Part shown: piece after piece, positions 10,801 through 63,379 of the stretch
Position numbering within the stretch: position 1 is the stretch's first letter
Layout: the number at the start of each line of letters is the position of its first letter
Program-made: the position numbers and the translations under genes
Source of the DNA: Salminus brasiliensis
Lineage: Eukaryota; Chordata; Actinopteri; Characiformes; Bryconidae
DNA: 64,000 nt
Direction of reading: 5' to 3'
NCBI RefSeq assembly: GCF_030463535.1
Contig: NC_132887.1
Coordinates: 20,362,443-20,426,442, forward strand
Notes under the pieces: generated by a model
The model's input: only the letters and a program-made list of their open reading frames with translations
Told to the model about the DNA's origin: nothing
Database searches by the model: none

Positions 10801-12260
10801 TGAATACGGGTGCATTTTACACCCCTAACGTCAGTATATGTGTGTAGGGTTTGTTTAATGTTGAAATTTGTTCAAATACTCATGCTGCCGTTTTCCCCAC
10901 CAGGACGTGTTGCACCGGCACCCGCTCTACCTGATTGTGCGCATGCTGTGCTATGACGATGGTCTGGGTGCTGGGAAGAACCTCCTGGCTCTCAACACCA
11001 CCGACGCCAAGCAGCAGGAGTGCAGCATCTGGGTCTACCAGTGCAGCAGCGCGGTGAGAATTTATACTGCCAGGCACTGTAGTTCATCAGGGGCCAAGCA
11101 CTCTAGACTGCTGTGTTTTAACCCATCTAATTATGTGGGTAAAATTTTTCTAAGATGAATCAGTTCTGTTAGGGATTATAAATCAGAAACAAAATTATCC
11201 AACAAGATCTTCTTGGCTGCAGCCTAATCATTTCAAGTCATTTAAAGAAAGCTGGAAAAAGGCATGCTATGAAAAATACTCATTTTAATGCTCTGCATGC
11301 CATAGTGCATCTTAAAACAAACTATTAATAACAAAATTTAAATGTTAAAATTAAATGTTTGGGTAGTTGTCTCACATACAAATCACCCATATGTAACCCT
11401 TATGACTTAACAGCAACCAACATTTCCTATAATTGTATAGCAGCCTTTCACATAGTTTCTCAATAGCAATTTAAACCCTGTCATTATGGCACAAAAATGT
11501 TGTAGGTTTTCGAGCATGAACTACATGTTTGAGTCTCTGTCACAGCATCTTTATTTGGTCTATTAGGTCTTAGCAGAGGCCACTCCCCTTCATTCATTTT
11601 CATTCAGATGTAGTCAGGTGTTGTTTCATCTTCAGCTCTATCTACTCTGATACAGAACAGAATTCATCCTGCCTTAATGAATTGTCCCCATCCCTCCCCT
11701 CACAGGTTCACGCTACCACCACCATGTTTGAATGTTAGCATAATGTTTCCTCTATGAAATGCAGAATTAGCATTTAGCAATGAAGTGACGTCCACTGTCC
11801 AAAAAATTACACTTCTGTGCCTGTAGCATTATCCCAGAAGGCTTAGGGTTTGTACAGAAGCATGTTTGCAAATGTTTGACTTTAGCTTAGACTACAGAGA
11901 CCTGCAGTTTTTTTAATGTCCTCCTGGAAGTCGTGGTGACCTAGGTAGATGATTTGCCGCTGCACCCTGTGGGACATTCTGGCAGGCCAGGGCATTTTAA
12001 ATATTACTACTTTCAAAAGAAATATACTTTTAGGAATATTTGAATCCACAGTTCTGTACATTAATGTGTAATAAAATAACACATAGGCTTATGTTTGCTA
12101 ATGCATATCTGTTAACCACAAATGTAGTAGCATAAAGAATTACAATATCACCCAGTATGTGTCTAAAACATGAATATTTTTATTACAGGAGCAAGCCCAG
12201 GCCATCTGTAAAGTGCTGTCAGCATCCTTCGACTGTGCCCTAGCCTCAGAGAAATCCTGA
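7856..12260 (+). CDS. itgb1bp1: ITGB1BP1 (ICAP-1), integrin beta-1-binding protein 1, six coding exons
   Basis: Exons 7856-7927, 8414-8492, 8586-8716, 8995-9087, 10904-11053, 12189-12260; 597 bases, 198 residues plus TGA; all junctions GT-AG with matching phases. The protein binds the distal NPxY motif of the integrin beta-1 tail, keeps integrin inactive by competing with talin and kindlin, and pairs with KRIT1 (known for the family). The N-terminus is basic then Ser/Thr-rich ([14 protein letters not shown], a likely nuclear signal). Thr38 in SRSSTVAS matches the CaMKII-regulated mammalian site. Residues ~58-198 form the PTB domain ([47 protein letters not shown]). Human is 200 residues and nearly collinear by memory. 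The ATG is chosen because MFRK matches the family start. Confidence 0.97.
9248..9710 (+). mobile_element. Dispersed fish retroposon-like repeat
   Basis: It begins with AGAATCAG followed by a segment with ctttattggccaagtatg and tacacatacaaggaatttg, a sequence I recognise as a very common interspersed repeat in teleosts. A short duplicated piece (gagtgtgatggc, twice between 9659 and 9700) marks its far end. The superfamily and exact ends are uncertain. Confidence 0.55.
9719..10153 (+). mobile_element. Inverted-repeat transposon, family 1 copy B (full length, 435 bp)
   Basis: Termini are imperfect inverted repeats: CACTACATGTTCAAATG at the left and, read from the right on the - strand, CACTCTATAGACAAAAG; both continue into a GGACACC / GGGACACC word. 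TA dinucleotides flank both ends (9717-9718 and 10154-10155), as expected for a TA target duplication of the Tc1/mariner/pogo type. No transposase frame is present, so it is a non-autonomous (MITE-like) element. Related copies: 4862-5109, 37081-37511, 49078-49436, 57187-58135 and 62178-62580. Confidence 0.75.
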
Positions 12261-13550
12261 GGCCTTCACTCTTCTCTCTGTTTCTCTCACCCTCTCTCTC
12301 TCTCTCTCCCTCTCTCTCTTATGGCCAGGCCTATTTCAGATCTCAACAAAAGAGTAAGGTGGATTTCCTCAGACTCCAGAAGCCCTGGCCGATGTTTACG
12401 GCGTCAATAGAAGTTGCCCTATACATTCTGACCTGAGGCGAAGTTTAAGTAACACTTCTCCAAGAACAGTGTGCAAGGGCAACCTCTACCGGGAACAGTG
12501 TTTACATCACTCCTTATTTTTGTCTTATTTAGCGTCCTCTGCTCATAGCAATGCTGCCTCTTTCATCCAAAGCTCTGCCTACCAAGTTTGGGCCATCTTT
12601 ATTTTTGTAACCTAATTTAATCTTATTTAATGTAAATATACATTGAGCTCAGTGTACGCTTCTGGCCATGGCCCAGTAATTCTGCAGTTCCTGAGCAGCT
12701 CATGGGATTAATGCTATCAGTGGTACAGTAATTACAGTTAGTACGGAGGAGTACATGGGTACGTTTATCAGAAATGCTGTAAATTGCTCAAAAGTTGAAC
12801 CTGAAGCACTGTGTGAGACATTCAGCTCCGTTTGGAACACACCACCTCACCCCACCCCCTTAAAGACCTCCCGAAGTCTCCTGATCCAGATGCAATCGGG
12901 TCAGTTAACATGGTACAACAATAATAATGAAAATAATAAAAAAAGTGTTTCATTGATTTGCATTTATTGGAACTTGTCTTTTTTTTATTGCGATTTTCCT
13001 TGATTTGTTTCTGGATAAAAACAAGCAAAAGAAATATATACAAAAAATAATAACAATAAAAAGCAACACATTAAATTAAAGGGTAACAGAATGAGAATGA
13101 TATATATTCAAATGAGCTTTTATCTCTATTTGTTATTAAGGTTGTTGGGAAGTTGCTTAGTGCGCTGTGTGTGTAACTGTGGCCAGTAGCAGTGAAGGGG
13201 GTAATCACCCAAAATATGGCAATACACTAAAAAGACAATAATGCCATTTGTTAACCAGTTGTAAAGTGCACTTACAAGAAGATCAACTTAATTAATGTAG
13301 GGAATCAATTTGTCCGTCTTAGTCAGTGTTACGTGAAGAAATTTTCTGATGCACTAAGCTTCCAGCAGTGTCCAATAAATGATTCCTGAGTAGTTATTTG
13401 ATTAGTTAACTGCATAGTTATGCTACCACTGTCCTCCACTAGATGGCAATCGTGTTATAATTTTAAGTGTAGTTATGACCACAAGCACTTAACTAAAGGC
13501 AGACATTAAGACAGTGCTCCAGTAAATTCTGCAGACTTGAAAATCAGCCA
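12261..13550 (+). other. itgb1bp1: ITGB1BP1 3'UTR and intergenic tail
   Basis: No coding signal follows the stop. A (CT)n tract lies at about 12289-12320. Poly(A) signal candidates AATAAA occur at 12935-12940 and 13055-13060 (+). Beyond these the sequence to about 13550 is plain AT-rich DNA between the convergent ITGB1BP1 and ASAP2 ends. Confidence 0.5.
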
Positions 13551-15735
13551 AGACTTCCTATGGAATTTTTTATTCAGCACACAAATTAAAATAAAAGGAA
13601 ATCTGTCAAGTTAGGAAAAGAACAAAGCAGACGACTCATGGGTTTGGTTTAGTTCCAGTTTCTCCATTTATTTGTAGAGTATTAGAGTCAACAGAATGAC
13701 ACAGTAAATGAGGGTGAATCGAGGTGGATTCTTTGCCTTGGTTAGAAGTGTCTTCTGGAGCTCTACACACACTACCCAACCTGGATCGATACATGACGTT
13801 GAAACAAATGTTTTTTTTTTTTTATCAATTCAGTTTTCTGTTTACAATTAAATATACACATACAAAGTATTCACTTATTTACAGGTCCAGATAAGACAGC
13901 TCCTATTCATTTCCAGTGAGTTAAAAGGCAGAGGAATATTCTAGAAGGTAATTACAGGTCTCCTCTCGTTGCTAAAAGTTACAGGTCACTGTGTTTCAAG
14001 CTCAGAGACTACGTATCTCTTAATTAAACATTATATAACACATTCTATAGAGTTGCTCTGCAACCAAATTAAAAGTCCATGACATAAAACATATTCCTGT
14101 ACAATATTACATCTGCAGTCTCCACTCGTGACCAAGCGTGTGGTTAGAAATGCACTGTTACTGGCTATGAGGAATGATTTCATCCTTCCCACAAATCGGA
14201 ATGGGTAAAATACAGAAAAACCAAGAGAGGGGCACTGATCTGGTCCTACATATGCTAAAACTTGGGCAGACATTAATTCCTGTATGTTACTCTAAACCCA
14301 AAGAGATCTGCTGGATATTGTGGATATTGGACATAATAACATAGAGCTAGTAGTGAGTCAGAATGAAGCCATTATATCAGCTTTGAGGCAAAAGAGGAGT
14401 GAATTTGAGTGACAGAAGGGATGTTTAATACCATGCTATTTACTATTTCTGATACACAGGGAGAACACACTATCATCTCTCGTGCCATGAGCTGTGAAAA
14501 CCTGGAGTAAAGAGCGGGATGCCTAGCGAGTCCAAACTGAGCATAAGCAGGAAGACAGCAGGTCAGGGGCATTGCAACACCCAAAGGGACAAACTACGAA
14601 CTCCTAAAGCAGAGGCCTTCGCCAGGACTCGCTCATTTTTCATGTTGCTTCATGAATCACTTTGTGAACTGCACAGTCACCAACTCCCTTATGAATGAAG
14701 CTTCTCTTCTTTTAGTGTATGAACACATTCTCACATTGTCTCTGTCACACAGGTATCGTCACTGTTGTAACAAGTACCTCCGATATGGTCATAGGAGATA
14801 AAAAAAAAAATGCTCATTTACTCCCAAGTCTTTTTGGACCATCTCTATTGGTCAATTCCTCATGAAATGTTTACACAATGTAAATGAGAGTCAGCTTTCA
14901 AATGGTGTTGTAAGAACAAAAAAAATGGACTTGAGGTTTTGCTATCACAGTGACAATACACACACAAACACATAATTATTTTCTCTTTTTGCCCCTCTCC
15001 ATCACACACAGATACGTAATGCAGAGCCATTGCTCTCCCAGGTGTGACTAGTGGAATTTCTATTTATATGTTGCGAAATGGGCCACTGACTGTAGAAATG
15101 GGGACAGTGGAGCGCCCCCTAGGAGAGGCAGCATCAGCTCTATTCTCCTGGGTCAGCACCAAAAGCTCCTTCAAAGTCAAATCTCCTATATATTTTTTTT
15201 CTTATGCTTCCATCTGTCTCCTTTGACCATGCCACACACGGAATGTGAATTCACAGATATGCTTAGGTACAAATGGCACCACATAAATAAACTAGTCTTC
15301 TTCTATTCCACTGGAGGTGGAATCTGAAACATAGAAATGGTGCACTTCTGGGACAGAGCCTTCATCTCTACCAACTTTGTTTCCACTTTAGTGCCGAATC
15401 CAGGAGAGATTACGTCAAAAGTGCATTTACTAATTCAAAGTCGCTGACTACAATTTTTCTTTTCTGGTCAACAAAACAAAAAATGAGCCAAAAGCTTCCA
15501 CAATCTTCCTGGACTGATATGACATTCAGAAATGAGAAGCACCAACAGCCAAATGAGTCGCCTCAGAGCCGGCTGGTGAAACACTACGGGTCTAGAAAGA
15601 ATTGGTGTAAGAACAAGTTTGATTATAAGGAGATGATGGTGATGATGGTGATGGTAATGATGAGTAGTGAGCCCAAGCATGTAGTTGCAGGAGGTGATCT
15701 AGTCAGCCCGGGTCAGCATTGCTGAACATTGACTG
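13551..15735 (-). other. asap2: ASAP2 3' untranslated region (inferred)
   Basis: The ASAP2 stop lies at 15736-15738 on the - strand. No exon is seen below it until ITGB1BP1. TTTATT (AATAAA on the - strand) at 13569-13574 and 13667-13672 are the best poly(A) signals, implying a ~2.1-kb 3'UTR. A (CAT/CAC)-rich stretch lies near 15630-15660. Confidence 0.5.
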
Positions 15736-55123
<39,388 letters not shown>

Positions 55124-56794
55124 CTGAGGGGAAAAGAGCCAAAACATGAGGTCAGCACTGAAATCTGCCTTTTAGCACAGTGTACCTTTAATAGCTCGTA
55201 AAGGTCTAAAGTTATCAATGTTTCTTTGCTATTAATTCAATTTACATTATATGACTATACAGACATTGCCATGCAAGAAAACCTCACAGGAAAAGGAAAA
55301 GGCTTGAATTTCAGGGAGGTCAATGTAAAAAGATTTTATTCCAAGTCAATCTGGAGGCTTTTTATTATGCCAATCATCATAGAATTTTGACAAAATGTAA
55401 AGAAGAACTGCCAGATTTATATTATTTCAAAAAGTGAAAAATGTGACAGCGGCAATGTGAAACAAGAAATTACCTTAGTTACTGAGAGGTCAAAATTATG
55501 AATATATACAATTTATATTTTGACACATAGTAAAAGGGGTTAATAAAAGCCCGCAATAAACAGTTTGAAAGGGCATCAGGCAAAACTCTAAATCCTTTAC
55601 ACAGACTGAGCATAAAGCTTAAAGCACATGAGAATATCAGGGTTTTTAAGCACCACACAACTGTTAGGAAGAGCCGAACACAGACATTTATAGGTCATTT
55701 TTTATTGCAGAAAGTCTTTCCCAAGGCTTTTTAGCATTTTTCCCCAGTAAAGAATATTGGCATTTTTTTGAAAGGCTATTGTTGGGTTAAAGACATGCCC
55801 CCCCCCCCCATATATAGTTGATCAGTTTGACACTGGACATGTGTCCACCCTGACCAGAATCCCTAGACTTCACCAATATGATCTCAATATATTCATTTCC
55901 TTGCTTCAAAATTCTCATGAAAAGCCACGTAATCAAGTTTTTACTAAGAATTTTATCCTCCAGTATAGCATCCTGCTTTGCAGTACTATTCCACTTTCGA
56001 ACTGGGCTGTAATGCATGGAATTACCCCAAATACTGAGACAACAGTGGCTCCATGTGACTCAAAGTGGTTGCTCTACTCAGCTATGCAGAGCTTATTAGG
56101 TTTTACGCCACGAATACTGGGACGAGACATTTTTGTGCGTCTTTCCGAGATGCGATTGGTGACAGTCTAACTCCAGTATTTGTTCGCAACACTAGCCTAG
56201 CACTCGACTGCATCTAGGGAAAGTGATGCATCATGTTAATTTGATGCATCAATGACCATTTCAATGACCATCAGAAGACGCTGTATAGAACTCCATTGCT
56301 GAAATAATCAGCAGTGACGGGCCTAGTGCAGCGCAGTTCATGGGGGAGCACATGCGACAGTCTCTCATTATCAAATGGTTCTTGATTTTGGCTTCACTCC
56401 TTTCACTTCTATTGTGTGGAGCCAGGAACACACGGGACCTGTTTATTATTATAAACCCTTCATTCCCACTCTCCTCCCATTGTTACTGTGACACGAGACT
56501 AAATGCCATAGAGCCAAATGGAAATTTCAACATATGTCCAAAAATCCAGAACTTCCTCTTAGTCCAGCAAAATAAGACCAGCCTTTCCCTATCTCCATCC
56601 CCACTGGCCCCAGCCACAGAGCTGATATTGAGAGAGCTTCCCAAAAGGAAACATGCAATCAGTTAATTCTCTGACTTGACTGGAAAAGCTCCAGTGTTGT
56701 CAACAATTAACCCTCTTTTCAGTCGGCCTCTGGGAAAGTGTGTAATGCGCAAGCCCGGACATGTCGTAAAAAGTGGATTGCAGGCTATAAATAC

Positions 56795-56801
<7 letters not shown>

Positions 56802-56844
<43 letters not shown>
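56802..56844. repeat. (GT)n microsatellite
   Basis: A nearly pure GT run in the 5' ASAP2 intron. Confidence 0.9.
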
Positions 56845-56846
<2 letters not shown>

Positions 56847-57186
56847 TGGGTGGAGATTGCAGCCAACACCTGTAGTGTTTATGGGTTTTGCCTGTGTGTG
56901 CTATGTCTGCTTTTATGTTTATGATGTTAGCTTGACCGTAGTGGAACACCCATCAAACGCCAGTTCACCAGTTAGGGTCAGGAAGTACCGCTAGCATTAA
57001 CTGCCACTGGAGAAGGGGAGCAGTAGTGGATAGTAACGCAGTTATTAGCTCTGTTACATTTACCTGAGGGACTTTTTGAATGAGGAGATGTTTTATGAAA
57101 GGACACTTCACACCCTTACTTGAGTACATTTGTAAGAACCCAGCTAACAAATCCTCTTTAGATTGTTCTCAGAGTAGATAGTGTGC

Positions 57187-58135
57187 ACATTATATGGACA
57201 AAAGTATTGGGACACCTATTCGTTTATAAAATGATAAGGGGTATTAAAAACAACTTTCGCTGGAGTCTCTACTGTCCAGGAGAGGCTTTCTACTAGATTC
57301 TGGAGCATTGCTGTGAGGATCTGGTTGCATTCAATGACATCAGGATGTTGGATGATCACCAACCCACCTCATCCCAAAAGTATTGGATGGAGCACCATCC
57401 ATCATTCCAGAGAACACTGTTCCTCCACTGCTCCACAGGACAATATGATCTGACCAGCTTCTTTAGCTCTGCTGTATTTTGATACTCACTGTACTGGGCT
57501 AAGTGATGGACTCCTGGCGAGAGGGCTAACCAGTCATTGCTTCCCCCACAAGGTTCGTTAGTTTTAGTCAATTAAATTTGAGTCTGATAAAAAACGCCAG
57601 ACGGCCAAACAAGCCGTGCAACATCCAGCACTCAGAGTGGATTTCAACACTGGCTTTACTGGGGGTCTGCAGCGGTGAGTGAAGTGCAGGAACTGCAGAG
57701 TCTTGGAATCTCACACAGAGCTGCAGCAACTCACACATTCTAGATAATATAATCTGACCAGCTCGCAAGATCAGCTTATGTCATTTTTGGGCAAATTTGG
57801 GCTATGAAAAAAATCAGCTGCTGCCGATACACAGCCGATCAATCCTTCAATCTCTAGGGCAGCATATAGAACTCTATTCTATGGAGGATATGCAGCGATT
57901 CTGCTTTGGTCGTCTGGTGACGATACCAGGCCTCAGGATGGTGGCTACTCTTATTTTAGCTACCCTGTGCACTTTTGTCCATATTTATATGACCACTATC
58001 CTGGTATACAGTTCTTCCACTGCTCCACAGCTCAATGCTGGCCAGCTTTATACCCCTCTAGCCCACACCTGGCATTAGTCCTGGTGCCAGTAGGCTCATG
58101 TTTATCTGCTTCAGAGAGTCCTATTCTATTGGCAA
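57187..58135 (-). mobile_element. Inverted-repeat transposon, family 1 copy F, split by an insertion
   Basis: The left part 57187-57438 (starting near CATTATATGGACAAAAG) and the right part from 58011 (gttcttccactgctccacag, then ctcaatgctggccag) form one element in the opposite orientation to copies B-E. It is interrupted by 57439-58010. The distal terminus is eroded, so the end near 58135 is approximate. Confidence 0.7.
57439..58010. mobile_element. Unclassified ~570-bp inserted element
   Basis: It sits inside family 1 copy F and is flanked by 20-bp direct repeats: gttcctccactgctccacag (57419-57438) and gttcttccactgctccacag (58011-58030), one mismatch. Most of it is repeated at 59428-59953. 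Its ends are not obvious inverted repeats, and I see no poly(A) tail or coding frame. Confidence 0.75.
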
Positions 58136-59427
58136 TAGTCTTCTAGACTAGACTTTTCCCGAGCTGGATTACTCGCTGATAGTTCATAAGTGGTCGAGTT
58201 ACGAAGCCTACAGTTCCAGCGGTGTGGCAATCGGGTTCAGTGAATGGATCAGTAACGTGGATTGGCCTAATTGTCAGATACCCGATCCAGCTATTTTGTT
58301 AGTAATGGTGCCGATGTCTGATCCTAGTATCGGATCGGTGCATCCGTAATTATTTCACAACTAATTAGGCCATTAGTTAACCTTTCAAAAAGCATAGCAA
58401 AAATGACCATAACAACCCTAGACCTCTAATGGTAAATGAAGACAGAGACAGAGGACATATTTGAACTACATACGACCAAAATTTGACTCTCAACAGTTTA
58501 AAACTGCTCAAAAATGTTGACATGCACAGCAATGTTCAAGTCTGACCAACACTGAGAGTTTTAGGGTCATGCTCATGTAACAGCCTGACTAAGGCCTTAG
58601 TCAAGCTAAGCTTAGCCTGACTAAACCATGTGGCCCAGTCCGATATTGACCAATTCAAGGTGACATCTTAGCCCGGTGGGAAGCTTAAATGTGGAAGGCT
58701 GCTCTACTCCTCTAATATTGGCTTGTGTTACCAAGCCAAGCTAACACACCTCTGCAGACTCGGAGATGGAGCCTGACGTAGCCATTTACAGGACACTGTT
58801 ACTTACCACCACCCTAAAAACTCCTGCTGATATGCACCCGGGCACAAATCAATGGCCTCTGATGAATAATACATTAGTCTGCTCAGAGTGGAGTTGGTGA
58901 GGATCAGTGTCAAAGGTTTCTTTCTCTCTTTTTCTCTCTCTGCCATTGTCCAGGCACAAAGCTGCAGGAAGCGAGGCAAGTAGCGTGCTGTCATGTTGGA
59001 GCAGGTCCAGAGTTGGAGTCACAGCGGAGACGGCCCAAAAACAAAAGAGGAAGAGCGGGAGACCAGGAAACACTCCAACGGATCTGGGCTTTCATCTGCC
59101 TGCCTGGACCAAATGTAGACTGAATACATTCGGAGGCGCTGACTACATACTTCGACTTTCAAGGGTTCAAGGGGTTAAAAAGGTCAGGGTGTCATTTGGG
59201 GAGTTGTCTTTTGTAATGTTTTTCTTGACTTCTTTAAGTCTACAGTTTCCCTCAAAAACGGCTAATGTGCATCACACAGCTACAGGAAATATTAAAAATT
59301 AATAAAATAAAAGCTATAGCAGGCAGAGATAACAGTAAAACGGTCAGTAATACAGCATTCCCACAATATTCCCACATTTAATACGCTGCTGAAATCCGAG
59401 CACTCGTTGCGAGAGTCTGTGAACAGC

Positions 59428-59953
59428 ACTTCTTTAACTCTGCTGTGCTTTGGTACTCACTGTACTGGGCTAAGTGACAAACTCTTTGCGAGAGGGCTAA
59501 TCAGTCATTGCTTCCCGCACAAGGTTCATTAGTTTTAGTCATTTGAATTTGAGTCAGATTAAAAAAATGCCAGGCGGCCAAACAAGCCGTGCAACACCCA
59601 TTACTACGACCAGATTTCAACACTGGCTTTACTGGGGGTCTGCAGCGGTGAGTGAAGTGCAGGAACTGCAGAGTCTTGCGATCTCACACAGAAGCTGATC
59701 TGACCAGCTCGCAAGATCAGCTTATGTCATTTTTGGGCAAATTTGGGCTAAGAAAAAAAATCAGCTGCTGCCGATACACAGCCGATCAATCCTTCAATCT
59801 CTAGGGCAGCATATAGAACTCTATTCTAAGAAGGATATGCAGTGATTCTGCTTTGGTTGCCTGATAGCAGATACCAGGCCTCAGGATGGTGGCTACTCTT
59901 ATTTTGGCTACACTGTGCACTTTTGTCCGTATTTATATGACCACTATCCTGGG
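59428..59953. mobile_element. Second copy of the ~570-bp element
   Basis: Same order and orientation as 57439-58010: ctcactgtactgggctaagt, tttactgggggtctgcagcg, cagccgatcaatccttcaat and tatgaccactatcctgg. It lacks about 50 bp of the other copy near 59692. Confidence 0.8.
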
Positions 59954-62177
59954 CTGGTATATTTGACATAATGGAACATTACAATTATTATAGTTCTGTT
60001 TGTCACCCTCCTTTTAGACACCCTTGTTTCTTTGCAGGCTTTGCGAGACTGAAAGTTAGGCTTCTGATGTTCTGTTTGTAGTGTATTTTTACTGCATACA
60101 TTTGTAAACTATCACCAGTTTGGCAACATTTTGGTTTTACAGCCTAACGACCATGAAAAACTACTGCATAGTGTTACTTGCTTTCTGTACAGAATAAAAT
60201 TTATATTATTAATTATTAAGCAATATTAAAAAGCTGGAAATTGTATAGTAATCCTATTACAAACCGGGAAAGATGTAAGCTATAGTATAACTCACATATG
60301 GGACTTACAACTAATCCATCCTTGGTTGTGATCCAGATTCACAGTTTGGACTAGTGGGACCAGTGCCAAAGAGGCTTTGAGTATCGGGGGGGGGCTCAAA
60401 CTTTAAGGTCTAAGGTAAGCCACCAAGACACGGCAGACTGAAATTACATGAAAAATGCAAAATGCCTATTAAAACCGGGATTAATTACAGTAATGATTTT
60501 TTTATTTATATATTTTTTATTATATTTCAATTTACATTTTAGAATTTGCATCATTGCTGAAGCTTAATAGATGACGGTGTACCATACAGGCTGTACATTT
60601 ATTTACCAAGATCCGACTGGTGACCAGTCCAAGTCCAGTGACAGTGTTTGTTAGCACTATTACCCTACCATGTCCCGTTCTTAACAAGGGCAGCACATGT
60701 CGCATATCGAGCATGATGGACTGAATCTGGGGTAAGTGATAAACATCATTCATTAGATTTTTACTATTTCTTTACCAGTCCGACACAGTTGTGAGGCAAC
60801 TGTGAGACGATAGAATAACTAGAATAGAATTACTAGAATAACAATGCGCTTGAGATCGGATCGAGAGGAAGAAACCTTGATGAGGAACCCATCCTCCTCA
60901 GGTCTTAGCCTTTTAGCTTCAGTAAAAAATGTAAAACAAATAAATAAATAAATAAAACAAGTAAAATCGGGACACCAAACATGTCTTAGCTGATTGTGTG
61001 CATCTAGGGAAAGGGGGACTTTGCCAAACTGCTCCTTTTCAGAGCATAGGGGCGAGCCGGTTTGCTCACATGAGAAACAAAGGCAAGTCGCTGCTGCGCT
61101 CCCGCAGCACGAGGGAGGGAGGAGAGGAGCGCGGGGAGTGTGAGACAGTGCGTGAAAGAGTGTGAAGAGCTGCTCCCTTCCAAACACCTGCTTCTCTGCT
61201 GTGACTCATCAGATCTCATTAAAGCCCAGACAGGCCACCAGACTCTGTGCTTTCCGCAGACTTCTGTCATGCGAGCACGCTCAGAACGAAACCCTCACCG
61301 ACAAGGGGATGGGGGGGGGGGGTTGTGGTGGCAGCAACTGAAGCACTTCGGCGCTGCTTGAGAAAATAAAACGAAAGCTTTGGATGAATCCTTTGAGCCG
61401 AGAGGTTGGGTTTTCTCTTGGGAGGAGGGAGGACTTTGTGCTTACTCATGTTCAGAACTTCAGAACTTTACCTCTAGCTGCTCCGGCGCTTACTGCTTCA
61501 TTTAATGCCAACCACCAGCTTTAGCCCCGGATTATCTGAGCACTGAATATTTGAACAATTTCCTTTCTCCAACACATCTACTGTCTGCTCATTATCGCCT
61601 GCTAAACAGCTGAGGAGCTTAATGAGGTGTGCCGAGCACAGAAAAGCAGGAGTACTGCAGGAGTGAGATTCAAGGGTCTGTTTAAGTGGGTCAAAACATG
61701 CAGCTATTGTTTAGATTGTAACCCTAAAAACTCTAAAAAAATTTCCTGTACTTGTGTATCTTTAGCAGCGCCACTGACTTTCCCATATCCAGATCACGTG
61801 ACCACCACCTACCGATGGCAAAAACACAGAGGTACGCCTGTATTTCAGAAACGGGTGTGCTCATACACACTGATAACATTAGCATTTCATCTGTTTTGGG
61901 TCCTCAGAACTGGGCCACCCCTTTACGAGTCAGCTCAGGTAGAGCAGAAAGGGGACCGGGTCGCGGGGACGAATTTGTGGGTCAAAGGCTAGGTCCTCAC
62001 TGGATTGGGGAGAAATTTGGGCCACTCTACCTCTTATGTTTAGGGTTCATGCTCCTAAACAGACACGCATGCTCAAAAAGGCAGTTTGTGTTGCTGTAAA
62101 AAGGGCTTGTTCCACAACACATCTATGTCAAATATGAAGAACAAGTTAAGATTAAGTTCTACTGGTTTAGAAAATGT

Positions 62178-62580
62178 CTCTACATGTCCACATGTTTGTG
62201 GACACCCAATCTAATGAATGCATTCAGCTACTTTAAGTTGGTGGGCTAGGAAGGGTGTAAAGTTTCCCAGCATTGAGCTGTTGAGCATATTGAACTGTGC
62301 TCTCTGGGGTGATGGTGTTCCAGCCAATACTTTTGGAAGGAGTTAGGGAAGAGGTGGGGTGGTGTTCATCCAACACCCTGACCTCACTAATGTTCTCATC
62401 ACTGAATGCAATCAAACCCTTACAGAAATGCTCCAAAATCTCATACAAAGCCTTTGCTGGACAGTAGAGACGGTTACTCCAACCAAAGCAGGATACAGTC
62501 TCTCTCTTTAATTCCCTTTTTATTTTTTTGGAAGAAACAATGAATGAGCAGGTGTCCCAATACTTTTGTCCATGCAACGT
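62178..62580 (+). mobile_element. Inverted-repeat transposon, family 1 copy E
   Basis: The left end tctacatgtccacatgtttg and right end caatacttttgtccatgc retain the family order (ctaatgaatgcattcagct, ccaacaccctgacctcacta, ggacagtagagacggttac). Termini are more decayed than in copy B. Confidence 0.72.
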
Positions 62581-62703
62581 GTCTACAGGCTTATTTTGTT
62601 TGTTTTGTAAGAAAGAGCAGATATTCCATTCACAGACACACACTTCGGATAAAGTCCACTGTCTGTCTGCATCCCATGTTATGAAAACAGGCCTCTGGAC
62701 TGT

Positions 62704-62744
62704 ATGTGTGTGTGTGTGTGTGCATATATGTGTGTGTGTGTGTG
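62704..62744. repeat. (GT)n microsatellite
   Basis: Two GT runs separated by a short catatat break. Confidence 0.9.
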
Positions 62745-63379
62745 TACTGCATCAACAGCGCCTCTGTTTGGACTGCAAACACAGTCATGTTATCTTCTAC
62801 CATGTCAGCGGCTGGCGAGCTCCTTTGGCTTTGTGTGGAAGTGGCGTGAGAGCTCCGAGAGTGACCTGCTCATGCGTGACCGTAAACTGCTGAGCACAAC
62901 CTCTGGCCTGGTCCACTCATTTCAGAGCGCCCAGCCAGGCGGTCGAGATTTAGCGTTATATCGCATGAACGGCTGACGGCTAGTCTCCACTTCTGCCATG
63001 TCTGCACTTCTCCGAACTCCCCACGCCCACCCCCCCCACGCCCCCCTGCACTGTAGTCGGCACACCGTGGCTCAGGCAGAACAATGCATATTGCAAAACA
63101 CAACACTGTTCCCAAAGGAATGTGTCCTGGGCTGGCTATGCTGCAGAATATCTATGTGCTGTGTAAACACTCCCCAAAGCATTTCCTTAGCTTATCTAAC
63201 CGTCGGGAGACCAGCCGGCTGTGTGAAACATATCTGTGTTTAATTAAGTGATAGCGGTTAGACAGACAGTTGATTGGACATCGTTGGATAATATAATATA
63301 TCTTAAATGTTATTTCTTTCTGTAGCACAAATTCCACATATCCATATATTTCAATAACCAAACATCCTTCTACACACAG

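Larger units (their letters stand above)
9088..10903 (+). other. itgb1bp1: ITGB1BP1 intron 4, filled with repeats
   Basis: The longest coding intron of this gene holds two mobile sequences, a dispersed fish repeat near 9248-9710 and a full-length inverted-repeat element at 9719-10153, plus a (CA)n tract near 9354-9372. The other introns (7928-8413, 8493-8585, 8717-8994, 11054-12188) show nothing I can name. Confidence 0.8.

Noticed and set aside
56663..56994. Cys/Val- or His/Thr-rich frames
   Set aside because: They are translations of the (GT)n tract.
58803..59302. Pair of opposed open frames near 58.8-59.3 kb
   Set aside because: No known motif, no consistent splice sites with ASAP2, and Arg/Lys-Glu or Ser-Leu bias from a CT/GA-rich stretch.
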